From assembly GCA_016191325.1 (NCBI GenBank), contig JACPOV010000008.1, positions 1,160,351 to 1,224,350 of the forward strand: DNA of 64,000 nucleotides. Reading direction: 5' to 3'. Made by a program: the position numbers and the translations under genes. Positions 44,367-52,943 of the stretch are shown one piece after another. Origin of the DNA: Candidatus Dependentiae bacterium. Lineage in GTDB: Bacteria > Babelota > Babeliae > Babelales > JACPOV01. Numbering within the stretch: the first letter of the stretch is position 1; every line of letters begins with the position of its first letter. A model generated the notes under the pieces. It did no database searches, had not been told where the DNA came from, and saw only the letters and a list, made by a program, of their open reading frames with translations.

Positions 44367-44609
44367 ATGTATTATGTTTATCTAATTAGATCAGCTCAAA
44401 TTCCTGAAAAATTTTATGTTGGATATACGATTAATTTGAAAGAACGTCTCGAGACACACAACTCGGGTGGTTCTATTCATACAGCTCAATATAAACCATG
44501 GATTTTGATTATGTACTTGGCATTCGTCGAGATGAAAAAAGCAAAAGAGTTTGAAAAATATCTTAAGTCGCAATCTGGTCGCGCATTTGCCGAAAAAAGA
44601 TTTTGGTGA
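44367..44609 (+). CDS. Small GIY-YIG domain endonuclease (UvrC-N-like)
   Basis: An 80-residue stand-alone GIY-YIG domain: YYVYLIRS (GIY strand), FYVGYTINLKERLETHN (YIG and catalytic Arg) and FEKYLKSQSGRAFAEKRFW. These short YhbQ/COG2827-type proteins often occur in multiple copies and may act as mobile or repair nucleases. The start ATG at 44367 begins directly at the domain; upstream in-frame codons run through repeat sequence and look untranslated. It is flanked by tRNA-linked repeats (44217-44340). Active residues (Tyr, Arg, Glu) appear present. Confidence 0.88.
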   Translation: MYYVYLIRSAQIPEKFYVGYTINLKERLETHNSGGSIHTAQYKPWILIMYLAFVEMKKAKEFEKYLKSQSGRAFAEKRFW

Positions 44610-44661
44610 ATATTATAATTAAAGCAGATCTTTAAACTAAGAAAAAATTAACGAGTCTAAC

Positions 44662-45189
44662 GTGAACATTAAAATATTGTTTTTATTGTTGTTAAGTATC
44701 GCGCAGCAATCTTTTTGCATGGAAACTGGGCCTAAAAAAGAGAATTCTCCTCAATCGCAATTAGAGCAAAATCGTTTCGCGCTTTATCGCATAAATATGA
44801 TTCAATTGATTGACGTTGTATTAATGCAAAGATTGGGACAATATCGTGATACTTTAATTTCTCAGTTGTTTAGCAAAGGGACTTTGCCAAAGGAAGGTTT
44901 TGATCCTATCCAACAGGATTTAATCAAAAACTTCAAATCGTTTAACAAATTTTTTCCCGGCAAAGCCGTTATTGCTGATGAATGGACTGGGGAAGCGATT
45001 GAAAATTTTCGTTTTTCAATGGCGAAAACTAAAATTAGTTTAGAGCAGGAAATTGCGCGCCAAGAAGGTAAGAAGTATATTGCCGATGGAAGAATACAAA
45101 ATAAGCTGCACCCATCGCCCGATTTTTTAGAACTGGTTGCATTGCAATTTTCTTTTTGGTCTTTGAATATGGCCCAATCAAAAAAATAA
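44662..45189 (+). CDS. Small secreted helical protein (unknown)
   Basis: A 175-residue protein starting with GTG at 44662. The signal peptide is ILFLLLLSIAQQSFC, followed by METG. The mature part is helical with a FNKFFPGKAV stretch and an HPSPDFLEL motif loosely like the LPxPxW of the 7972-9706 family. No strong ribosome-binding site (weak GAG). Function unknown; probably exported. Confidence 0.7.
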   Translation: MNIKILFLLLLSIAQQSFCMETGPKKENSPQSQLEQNRFALYRINMIQLIDVVLMQRLGQYRDTLISQLFSKGTLPKEGFDPIQQDLIKNFKSFNKFFPGKAVIADEWTGEAIENFRFSMAKTKISLEQEIARQEGKKYIADGRIQNKLHPSPDFLELVALQFSFWSLNMAQSKK

Positions 45190-45280
45190 TCCTATCTATA
45201 AGCCACAATCTATTTGATTATCCAAGTTTGATTGGCTAATTTAATAGTATTGACAAGAATTCCTAGGAGGTTGCTTGAAT

Positions 45281-45622
45281 ATGCCAATTATAATTATTAA
45301 AAAGCGCAGTCTTATTGCGATGGCGCTGCTTATGTTTTTCACGTTCGGCCTTTATTTCTTTTATTGGCAGTATAAAACTAAACAAGAGATCAATAAGTTG
45401 GGTGGTGAAATACCAACATTTTGGTTTGCGATTATTCCGTTTTTAAATATTTATTTTGATTATCGCTACGCGCAAAATTTTATTAAATTGGTGCGCAAGA
45501 CAGAAGATCAGCTGCTTTTAGTTTTGCTAACGGTATGCTTAGCCTGTTTTCCATTTGTTGGAGCGTTTATTGTGCAATATGAACTTAACAATTACGCAGA
45601 TAAGAGTTTCTCCATGCGCTAA
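45281..45622 (+). CDS. DUF4234-like small membrane protein
   Basis: A 113-residue protein with a basic start (KKRSLIAMA) and about three hydrophobic helices. The sequence FTFGLYFFYWQYKTKQEIN and EIPTFWFAIIPFLNIYF fit the DUF4234 family pattern. AGGAGG (45265-45270) precedes either ATG 45281 (spacing ten) or TTG 45275 (spacing four). Function of the family is unknown. It is followed by a bidirectional terminator. Confidence 0.75.
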   Translation: MPIIIIKKRSLIAMALLMFFTFGLYFFYWQYKTKQEINKLGGEIPTFWFAIIPFLNIYFDYRYAQNFIKLVRKTEDQLLLVLLTVCLACFPFVGAFIVQYELNNYADKSFSMR

Positions 45623-45635
45623 TTACTAAACTTTT

Positions 45636-45668
45636 TAAAAAGGCATCCATTTTCTGGATGCCTTTTTT
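45636..45668 (+). terminator. Bidirectional terminator
   Basis: An AAGGCATCCA / TGGATGCCTT stem with a five-base loop, A run before and T run after, between convergent genes. Confidence 0.9.
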
Positions 45669-45677
45669 GTTCTGATA

Positions 45678-46880
45678 CTATTTTTTTCCAAAAGTGAGCG
45701 CTACTTTGAGCCAATTGTCTTCTCGTTTATCAAAGTGTTTATATGCTTCAATAATATTGGTAAACGGTAATTTTTGCGTGAGGAAAGGTCGCATATCAAT
45801 TTTTCCGTTTTTCACCCAAGAAAGAAGCATAGGTAAATACTTACGGTGATTGCAATCGCCCATCCGAATAGTAACATTTTTTCCGGTCGCTTTTCCTATT
45901 GGAAACGATTCTGATAAATCTGAATAGACGCCAATAATAGAGATCACGCCATTCTTTGCTATCGCATCCACCGCCCATCTAAAAACTTGAGAAGGTCCGC
46001 TTCCTGGAATCCAATTGCCATCATGTATGCGTGTTTTAGGAGCGATCTTTTTTTGTTCTTTTTTAAATTCAGCGCGCATGGCGGGCGAACAATGCGATGC
46101 ATGCTCAGCATCAACGCCAACAGCGTCTATAATTCTTGTTGGCCCTTTTCCTTTTGTGAGTTTTCTAAGTTCTTCTACAGGATTTACTTCATCAAAATTA
46201 ATAATGCGTGCGCCTTGCAACTGCGCAATTTTTAATCGTGATTTAACATGATCGATTGCAAAAATTTGTTTAACACGTAGTTGTTTTAAACAGGCGATCG
46301 CTAATTGACCAACGGGGCCGCATCCAAAAACAGCAACTGTATCGATTGGTGAAACATTTGCCATTTCTACTGCCATATACGAAGTTGGCAAAATATCGGA
46401 TAAAAGAATTACTTGTTCATCGTTCAGTTCGTCAGGTATTTTCACCAAATTTACATCTGCAAAAGGAACGCGAACTTTTTCTGCTTGCATACCATTAAAA
46501 GGACCAGTACCCGCTGGGCCGCCGTAAAAAGCAGTTCCTGCTTCATGGCCATGAGGATTGGCGTTATCACACAATGCATAATGCTCTTCTAAGCAATGGG
46601 GGCACTTTCCGCATCCTATCGTTGATGGAACAATCACGCGATCGCCGATTTTAAAATTGCGTACTTTAGAGCCAATTTTTTCTACGATGCCGACTCCCTC
46701 ATGACCCAGGATGGTTCCCTTCTTCATTCCTTGGATTGTTCCGCGAATAAAATGTAAATCGGTGCCGCAAATGGCGGACATCGTGATTTTCACCAGAGCG
46801 TCAGTTTGATGTTTTAAAGCCGGAGCTTTCACATTCTTTAAAGCAATTTTACCTATCCCATTAAAAACGAGAGCCTTCAT
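45678..46880 (-). CDS. Zinc-dependent alcohol dehydrogenase (MDR family)
   Basis: A 400-residue NAD(P)-dependent medium-chain dehydrogenase. Catalytic zinc ligands are Cys in SAICGTDLHF, His/Glu in LGHEGVG, and a later acidic residue. The structural zinc loop is CGKCPHCLEEHYALC (four Cys). The Rossmann fold has FGCGPVGQLA. It is closer to formaldehyde/sorbitol-type enzymes with a ~400-residue length than to classic ADH (~340). The substrate is not predictable. Its ribosome site is AAAGGAC. It is alone on the strand beside a beta-helix surface gene. Confidence 0.92.
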   Translation of the reverse strand: MKALVFNGIGKIALKNVKAPALKHQTDALVKITMSAICGTDLHFIRGTIQGMKKGTILGHEGVGIVEKIGSKVRNFKIGDRVIVPSTIGCGKCPHCLEEHYALCDNANPHGHEAGTAFYGGPAGTGPFNGMQAEKVRVPFADVNLVKIPDELNDEQVILLSDILPTSYMAVEMANVSPIDTVAVFGCGPVGQLAIACLKQLRVKQIFAIDHVKSRLKIAQLQGARIINFDEVNPVEELRKLTKGKGPTRIIDAVGVDAEHASHCSPAMRAEFKKEQKKIAPKTRIHDGNWIPGSGPSQVFRWAVDAIAKNGVISIIGVYSDLSESFPIGKATGKNVTIRMGDCNHRKYLPMLLSWVKNGKIDMRPFLTQKLPFTNIIEAYKHFDKREDNWLKVALTFGKK

Positions 46881-47095
46881 TTTCTACGTCCTTTCAACAT
46901 TATTCGTATAAATGAAGTAATACAAAAAACTGGGATTGCAATTAAAGATTTCTATCGAGATTCAGAAAAAAAGAATGAATTAATAGACACCGCTTTTTAT
47001 TTTAAAAATGGCCCAGATTATTGATTTCTGATGAACAATCATATGATATTCGAGAAGGCAAAAAGGAATTGATATGAAATTAATTGGAGATTCGA

Positions 47096-48577
47096 ATGAA
47101 TAAAAAATATAAGGTAAATTTACTTACAAAGTTATTAATTTGTTTAAATTTTATTTTCCTTAGTCTTTCATGTTTTTCTGAAGATAGATATTATTCAGAA
47201 AAAATTCCAAGAGCTGCACGTGAGGATGAACAAAATCTTGGTAACTCTGCGATTTCAGGATGCAATAACTGTAATGGTTTTTTTAAGCCGGTGATTCCGC
47301 CAACTTGTATTTGTAATGTAAAGATTCCGTGTGCAGGAACACCCATTACTGCGCCCGTTACCATTTCGTCTCCCGGTTACTATTGTTTGGCAAATGATAT
47401 TACGGGGGGAATAATAATAACGGCTAACGATGTGTCTCTTGATTTGAATAATCATACAATGAGCGGTGCGGGCATAGGATCTGGCAGTGGAATAGTTATC
47501 AACAGTGGTTTCAATAGAAAAGTATTTAATGGACGCATTGTAAATTTTGATAATGGCGTTTCATGCAATCAATCAATGAATACTTTAATTAATGAAGTTG
47601 CCATAAATACATGTTTTGTAGAGGGCATGACGATTACAACGTGCACCGGTACAGTTTTAGATTCCATTGTAATTAACACCATCGGAAATATTGGTGTGCA
47701 TTTTAATGGCATTAATGATGCGAGCCTTATTAAGAATGTGACTGTTTCGAATGCGCAGCAAGGAATTATTTGTGATAATATTTCCAACAGTATTATTGAA
47801 TTCTGTAATATTTTTGACTGTACATCTAATATTTTCCCTAGCTTTGCAAATGCAGGGTTTGCAATTAATGGTGGAAGTTCAAATCAAATTGATAGCTGTA
47901 CGGTAAAGAACTTAAGATCAATAGACTTTCCAGTTGGATTTGTTTTTGATGGGAACGATAATATTGTAGTAAGGAATTGTGTTGCTCAAAATATTACCGC
48001 TTTTTCACCAACTGCCGCATTTGCGGCCGGTTATCTTTGTACACAAGGGGTGGTGGCTAATTATCAGTTTTCTAATTGTTCTGCAGTTGCAATTAGTGGT
48101 GGCGGGTTTGTAGCGGGATTTGAAATGAATGGAAACGTGGGAGTCATCGAGGATTGCATTGCGCAAGATTGCATCGCAACAGCAGTACCGCCGGCTAATG
48201 GCGTTGGCTTTTTCGAGAGCGGCCGTCGCATTAGCCTAACAAATTGCCAAGCATTTAACTGTAGTGGTGCTGGATTTTCAACAAATTCTGGAACACCGGT
48301 ATCGGATGTTACTTTTCAATATTGCCAAAGCACAAACAGTACGATCGGTTTTTTGACTACTATTTCAACGAGCCTTATTGGAAATTGCGTAGCATTCAAT
48401 AATACGACTGGTTTTCAAATTGCAGCAGGAACATCAATTTACCACTGTTTTGCTAGCAATAATGGAACTCACTATGCCGGTGCCGGTGCGGTAAACGTGC
48501 AAAACGCAAATACGCAAGTTGACACGACGGTAGTAGGGCCAACAGGGCCGTTTGCGGGCGCTAACTTATTTATGTGA
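47096..48577 (+). CDS. Secreted parallel beta-helix protein
   Basis: A 493-residue exported protein. The signal peptide is LLICLNFIFLSLSCF (residues ~12-26). A Cys-rich spacer (GCNNCNG, CICN) precedes a long repeat region (about 85-470) of pectate-lyase-like beta-helix coils with NN and Cys ladders (LDLNNHTMSG, FNGRIVNF, NCVAQN, NCQAFNC). The C-terminus ends PTGPFAGANLFM. Right-handed beta-helices of this type are adhesins, tail-spike-like proteins or glycan-active proteins; no lyase catalytic residues are evident. ATG 47096 follows GGAG; ATG 47084 is upstream. Confidence 0.8.
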   Translation: MNKKYKVNLLTKLLICLNFIFLSLSCFSEDRYYSEKIPRAAREDEQNLGNSAISGCNNCNGFFKPVIPPTCICNVKIPCAGTPITAPVTISSPGYYCLANDITGGIIITANDVSLDLNNHTMSGAGIGSGSGIVINSGFNRKVFNGRIVNFDNGVSCNQSMNTLINEVAINTCFVEGMTITTCTGTVLDSIVINTIGNIGVHFNGINDASLIKNVTVSNAQQGIICDNISNSIIEFCNIFDCTSNIFPSFANAGFAINGGSSNQIDSCTVKNLRSIDFPVGFVFDGNDNIVVRNCVAQNITAFSPTAAFAAGYLCTQGVVANYQFSNCSAVAISGGGFVAGFEMNGNVGVIEDCIAQDCIATAVPPANGVGFFESGRRISLTNCQAFNCSGAGFSTNSGTPVSDVTFQYCQSTNSTIGFLTTISTSLIGNCVAFNNTTGFQIAAGTSIYHCFASNNGTHYAGAGAVNVQNANTQVDTTVVGPTGPFAGANLFM

Positions 48578-48617
48578 TGTGCGATTGAGTAAAATAAATT
48601 TGATAAAGGATAAAAAG

Positions 48618-49022
48618 ATGGCGACAACTATTTCAAATAAAGCTTATGCGCATTTAAATCATACGTGGTTAATGCTTAAGGTCACGTATAGTATCCTGTT
48701 TCTCGCAGCTGGCGCTGATAAATTTTTTAATATGGTTACGCATTGGGAAAAATATTTGAGCCCATTTGTGGCCCAACATCTTCCTGCAATGCCGACCTAT
48801 TTTTTATATGTGTTTGGAATTATTGAAATAGGTATTGGTATTATGATTGCAACTAAGTTTACACGACTCGGCGCGTATTTAGGCGCTTGCTCGATTTTTC
48901 TGGTGGTAGTGGACTTGCTTACTACATTTACTTTTTTGGATATCATCGTGCGTGATATTGTTATTATTGTTGGTGCCATTGCGTTGGCACAGTTGACAAC
49001 GATCAAGCAGGATCTTGAATAA
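48618..49022 (+). CDS. Small multi-pass membrane protein, DoxX-like
   Basis: A 134-residue protein with four hydrophobic helices. The first (VTYSILFLAAGADKFFNM) and FGIIEIGIGIMI resemble DoxX/DoxD-like proteins. AAAGGA lies seven bases before ATG 48618. It lies between the beta-helix gene and the tail-fibre-like gene, all on the same strand, and may be part of that surface locus. The family link is tentative. Confidence 0.55.
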   Translation: MATTISNKAYAHLNHTWLMLKVTYSILFLAAGADKFFNMVTHWEKYLSPFVAQHLPAMPTYFLYVFGIIEIGIGIMIATKFTRLGAYLGACSIFLVVVDLLTTFTFLDIIVRDIVIIVGAIALAQLTTIKQDLE

Positions 49023-49079
49023 TATTTCCGATTTAGAAACTGATGAACGATATAATGCTGAGCGATAAAAAGGGATATG

Positions 49080-50606
49080 ATGAATCAAAGATTTTTCTTA
49101 ACGTGCATTGTGATTTTGAATAGTAATCAGTTTATTATCCCTGCTTTATCTGCGAACAATTGCATTAATAATTTTGAACGTCGTAGTTGTATAGATAGTT
49201 TTATCGCTCCAGATGTAATAATAAAAAAACCGGCAGCTCAAGTGAGCATTTCAAATAATGCATTATTTGGATTAGCTGCTATTAATGGAGTTAAGCCGGG
49301 GATTAACAATAGAATTCTTTTAATTGGCCAAACCAATCCGCAAGAAAATGGATTGTGGCTTGCTCAGTTGGGTGCATGGATTCGACCATCGGATTTTTAT
49401 ACGGGAGCGCAAGCCGGTAGATCCTTTATTCAAATTATAGTTATGCCAGCAGATTCAACTACAGATTTTCAATGGATATGCACTTCACCAACGAGCATTA
49501 TTGATACGAATGCAATTACATTTGCGCCTTGCAATTATAGTGATCAATTAACTGCAGCGAATGTGGGAACAGGAACTGCGCAATTTTTCAGAGACAAAAC
49601 AGGAAATACACTTAATTTTAAAACATTAGCGGTGGGTGCGCATCTTGCGTTAGTTAATAATACAAATGATATTGTGCTTAGCGCCGATGCAGCAGCAAGT
49701 AGTAGTGCTAACACCATTGTTGCGCGCGATGTATTAGGAAATTTTAGTGCCGGAACGATTAGCGCAAATCTAATAGGAAATGTAACAGGAAATTTGAACG
49801 GGAATGCAACGACAGCCACTTCCGCGATAACCGCGACAAATTTTACCGGCTCCCTTTCTGGAAATGTAACGGGCACTCAAGGTGCGACGGTGGTCGCTTT
49901 CGTTGGTAGTCAATCCGCTTCAAACATCGTTGGTGCTACCATTGCCGCGAATGCTGCCACGAGTAGCAACACTGCAAATGCAATTGTTAAACGTGATGCG
50001 TCCGGTAATTTCAACACTGGAACCATTACTGCAAATCTGACGGGAGCCGCTTCTCTTAATGTGCTTAAAACAGGTGATACTATGACTGGTGTGCTTACAT
50101 TGCCTAACGGTTCAGTTTCTGCGCCGTCCTTGAATTTTACTGGAAGCACTACAAGTGGTATTTCTCTCGTAGATGGATCATTATCGTTTGATACCACAGG
50201 AACTGAGCGCTTAAAAGTTGGGTCCTCAGTTATTGTGAACGTGCCGTTATTGCTCAAGAGCGTTTTAAATATTCAAGCCACGCAAACGGTTGTGCCAACG
50301 AACAATGGATCTATAACCGTTGCCGGTACTACCGGATTACTTCTCTTAAAACACACTGCAAACATTACAAATTTCACGATTCACTTTCCGCCAAATCCCG
50401 TTGACGGTCAACTATTTACTATTTTGCTTGGTACGAGCAATACTATTTCCCTGATTAATGCAGGCGGCACTGGTGGTGCATCCGTTATTAACGCAATTAC
50501 GAGTCTCAATCCAGGAAGTGCACTCGCAGCGGCCACCAATGGAACTTCAGTAACTTATTTTTATTCAAGTGTGGCAAATAGTTGGTATCGCTTTTTGCGC
50601 GGATAA
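49080..50606 (+). CDS. Secreted tail-fibre-like / adhesin repeat protein
   Basis: A 508-residue exported protein. Signal peptide about residues 1-24, ending PALSA. A domain follows (about 45-155, INGVKPGINNRILLIGQTN, NGLWLAQLGAW), like phage tail-fibre-associated modules. A repeat region then contains ARDVLGNFSAGTISANLIG and KRDASGNFNTGTITANLTG, Gly/Asn-rich GNVTGNLNGNA runs, and TGDTMTGVLTLPNGS, all typical of phage and giant-virus tail fibres. It ends with a beta-rich C-terminal domain. The next gene, 19 bases on, is a putative outer-membrane barrel. ATG 49080 is favoured over 49077 for spacing to AAAGGG. Confidence 0.75.
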   Translation: MNQRFFLTCIVILNSNQFIIPALSANNCINNFERRSCIDSFIAPDVIIKKPAAQVSISNNALFGLAAINGVKPGINNRILLIGQTNPQENGLWLAQLGAWIRPSDFYTGAQAGRSFIQIIVMPADSTTDFQWICTSPTSIIDTNAITFAPCNYSDQLTAANVGTGTAQFFRDKTGNTLNFKTLAVGAHLALVNNTNDIVLSADAAASSSANTIVARDVLGNFSAGTISANLIGNVTGNLNGNATTATSAITATNFTGSLSGNVTGTQGATVVAFVGSQSASNIVGATIAANAATSSNTANAIVKRDASGNFNTGTITANLTGAASLNVLKTGDTMTGVLTLPNGSVSAPSLNFTGSTTSGISLVDGSLSFDTTGTERLKVGSSVIVNVPLLLKSVLNIQATQTVVPTNNGSITVAGTTGLLLLKHTANITNFTIHFPPNPVDGQLFTILLGTSNTISLINAGGTGGASVINAITSLNPGSALAAATNGTSVTYFYSSVANSWYRFLRG

Positions 50607-50624
50607 AAAGGGGAATTGATCGGT

Positions 50625-51566
50625 ATGGAAATAAAAAAAGTTCACCTTTTTTTGTTGTTGGTAAATGGGCAATCCGCCTTTGCGACTTCCTTGGTGTACA
50701 ATATGAAGATTCGCCGCGTTTTTAATGTGAGCGCCATTTTAGGAAGACAGCAAAAAACAAGAATATTAGCGACAGCTGTTCCTATTTTTTATAAGCGGGA
50801 TCGTGAATTTCTAGATACAGCCCGCGCAATAAATTTCACTGAAAAACGATCGACGATTGGCTCATTATTTAATCTTCGCGCTACGTCACCCTTATCTGCG
50901 TGGTGGGGAGAAATAACAACGGGTGTTGAGCATGAGCATTTCAAAACGAGCGGAAGTCAAAATCTTTCGGCATCTCGAACCGGATTTGATGACATCGTTT
51001 TTTCGTCGGGGCATAATTGGTTTCCCAACAAAAAAACACAAGTAGTTTGTTACGCAATAGGTGGTATACCGACCGATTTTAAAGTTGATCCTGTTGATAT
51101 TAACGATACGTTGGTAGGTACTCGTTTTTTTAGTGCAGGTTTTGGATCAGAGCTATCATATGATTTTATTGCAACGCTGCGGCAATCTTGCATTATTATT
51201 TTTCAAAACCGGTTCCTTCATTTCTTTGATAGATCATGGCCATTTCCTGTTGCTGGTAGTAAAGTTCAGCCAGGAAATGTGACCGATTTATTATTAAGTG
51301 TGCAATATCGGATAAAACGCACGCTTTTTGAAGGTGGTTTCAATAGTACAATTTTCACAAATCAAGCGGCGTTATTGCCAAATCAAAAGATCAATGCGCC
51401 CCTTTATGTTCGAAATAGCGGTTACATAACATTTACGCATTTAGTAAAACAGTGTCCGGGGCTTAAAATGCCGCTGCTTATTGGAGCAGGGTTTTCTGGA
51501 GCAAGGGCGACTCTTTTTAAAACCCGCATCATCTCCGGTTGGCTAACCATTAGTACAATTTTTTAA
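50625..51566 (+). CDS. Putative outer-membrane beta-barrel paired with the tail-fibre-like protein
   Basis: A 313-residue exported protein. The signal peptide is VHLFLLLVNGQSAFA, followed by TSLVYN. The body has amphipathic strands with aromatic belts (WGEITTGVEHEHFKT, VVCYAIGGIPTDF, SGYITFTHLV) and ends in Phe (GWLTISTIF), the usual BAM recognition pattern. It follows the tail-fibre-like gene within 20 bases and could anchor or export it; that pairing is inference. The start at 50625 lies about ten bases after AAGGGGA. Confidence 0.65.
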   Translation: MEIKKVHLFLLLVNGQSAFATSLVYNMKIRRVFNVSAILGRQQKTRILATAVPIFYKRDREFLDTARAINFTEKRSTIGSLFNLRATSPLSAWWGEITTGVEHEHFKTSGSQNLSASRTGFDDIVFSSGHNWFPNKKTQVVCYAIGGIPTDFKVDPVDINDTLVGTRFFSAGFGSELSYDFIATLRQSCIIIFQNRFLHFFDRSWPFPVAGSKVQPGNVTDLLLSVQYRIKRTLFEGGFNSTIFTNQAALLPNQKINAPLYVRNSGYITFTHLVKQCPGLKMPLLIGAGFSGARATLFKTRIISGWLTISTIF

Positions 51567-51570
51567 TAAT

Positions 51571-52710
51571 TTATTTTAAATATTTTTTATTTTTAAGTTT
51601 TTCAGGTAATAAACATTCTTTGGTATAAGCTTCATAATTATCACCATAGCCTAAATCTTTCATCAGTTTAGTTGGCGCATTACGAATGTTCATCGGAACT
51701 TGAAGATTCCCGAATTCTTTCACATCGTCTACCGCTTGAAAATAAGCATTATATGAGCTGCGGTTTTTGGGGGCTTTCGCTAAATAACTTACTCCGTGCG
51801 CAAGATTAATTGCGCATTCAGGATAGCCTATTGTTTCTACCGCTCTGAAAACATTGTTTGCCACGGTAAGCCCTTGCGGGTCTGCTAATCCGATATCTTC
51901 AGATGCAAAAACCACCATGCGGCGTGCGATGAATTTTGGATCTTCGCCCGCTTGTACCATGCGTGCTAAATAATAAAGTGCAGCATTTGGCTGGCTAGCC
52001 CGCATTGATTTAATAAAAGCAGAAATCGTATTATAATGTTCTTCCGCTTTTTTATCGTAGCGCAAAGTACTGTTTTGTAAGGTACTCTGTAGATTTGCGA
52101 TAGAAATCTCAGCATAGAGCTTTGATGTATTTTCGAGCATCGATAATGCTTGCCGAGCATCGCCATTTGCCATGCGAGCAAGCCATTCCTTCGCATCGCT
52201 GTTTACATCAAATCCAGTTCTATCAATAATCGCGAACATATCTTCTTGTGTCAATTCATTCAGAACGAATACTTTGCACCGAGATAGTAATGCAGAGATG
52301 ACTTCAAAGCTTGGATTTTCGGTCGTCGCACCTATAAGCGTTAATTTTCCAGATTCTACGTAAGGAAGGAGAAAATCTTGCTGAGCCTTATTGAATCGAT
52401 GAATTTCATCTAAAAAGAGTATTCGTGGTTTGCCTGCGGTGAAAAGATCGTCTTTTGCTTCGATGATCTTTCTAATGTCGTCTTTGCTTGCAGATACTGC
52501 CGATAGTTCATAATAATCTGCGTTAATTGATTGTGCGTAAATACGGGCGAGAGTGGTTTTGCCAACTCCCGGGGGGCCCCAAAGGATAAAGCTAAATAAA
52601 TGCTTTTTTTCTATAGCGACTCTGAGCGGTTTGCCAGGCGCCACCAAATGATCTTGGCCGATAAATTCTATTAAATTTTTTGGTCTTATTTTTGAAGCAA
52701 ATGGTTCCAT
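51571..52710 (-). CDS. rarA: Replication-associated recombination ATPase RarA/MgsA
   Basis: An AAA+ protein acting at stalled forks with SSB and polymerase clamps. It has Walker A GPPGVGKTT (about 46), Walker B RILFLDEIHRFN, the sensor GATTENPSFEV, and a C-terminal tetramerisation region (MVQAGEDPKFIARRMVVFAS, ASEDIGLADP, APKNRSSYNA). At 379 residues it is shorter than E. coli (447), with the N-terminal and extreme C-terminal extras missing, which is common. It is convergent with the barrel gene, with four bases between. Confidence 0.95.
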   Translation of the reverse strand: MEPFASKIRPKNLIEFIGQDHLVAPGKPLRVAIEKKHLFSFILWGPPGVGKTTLARIYAQSINADYYELSAVSASKDDIRKIIEAKDDLFTAGKPRILFLDEIHRFNKAQQDFLLPYVESGKLTLIGATTENPSFEVISALLSRCKVFVLNELTQEDMFAIIDRTGFDVNSDAKEWLARMANGDARQALSMLENTSKLYAEISIANLQSTLQNSTLRYDKKAEEHYNTISAFIKSMRASQPNAALYYLARMVQAGEDPKFIARRMVVFASEDIGLADPQGLTVANNVFRAVETIGYPECAINLAHGVSYLAKAPKNRSSYNAYFQAVDDVKEFGNLQVPMNIRNAPTKLMKDLGYGDNYEAYTKECLLPEKLKNKKYLK

Positions 52711-52886
52711 TTTTTTCTAGCCAAAACTATTGGCCACCTTTCTGAGCAATATAACCTGCATTTATTTCTATTATACTAGAAAACGAATCGTTTGTCTCTA
52801 GGAGATCGACGTGCTGATTAGGTAAAAAGACTGCATTTTCAAGGATTTTTACAGACTTTACTTTTTCTGTAATTCGAAAAAGTTTA

Positions 52887-52895
52887 TGCTATACT
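52887..52895 (+). promoter_or_regulatory. Extended -10 promoter of the ABC-2 operon
   Basis: TGC then TATACT forms an extended -10 (TGnTATACT). No good -35 is visible. It lies just upstream of the leader ORF and its Shine-Dalgarno (52897-52902). Confidence 0.4.
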
Positions 52896-52912
52896 TAGGA
52901 GGTATTTCTTCT

Positions 52913-52939
52913 ATGTCTTATTCTCAATTGGTTAATTAA
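52913..52939 (+). CDS. Short leader ORF (8 codons) upstream of ABC transporter
   Basis: A perfect AGGAGG (52897-52902) is ten bases before an ATG opening the 8-codon ORF MSYSQLVN and a stop at 52939. The ABC ATPase ATG at 52944 is four bases later, in another frame, and has no Shine-Dalgarno of its own. Ribosomes ending the leader could re-initiate on the transporter, giving coupled translation. Whether it is translated is inference. Confidence 0.45.
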   Translation: MSYSQLVN

Positions 52940-52943
52940 AATT

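Noticed and set aside
47096-48577. Pectate lyase identity for the beta-helix protein
   Set aside because: The coil pattern fits, but no lyase catalytic Asp/Lys/Arg cluster could be picked out, so only the fold is claimed.
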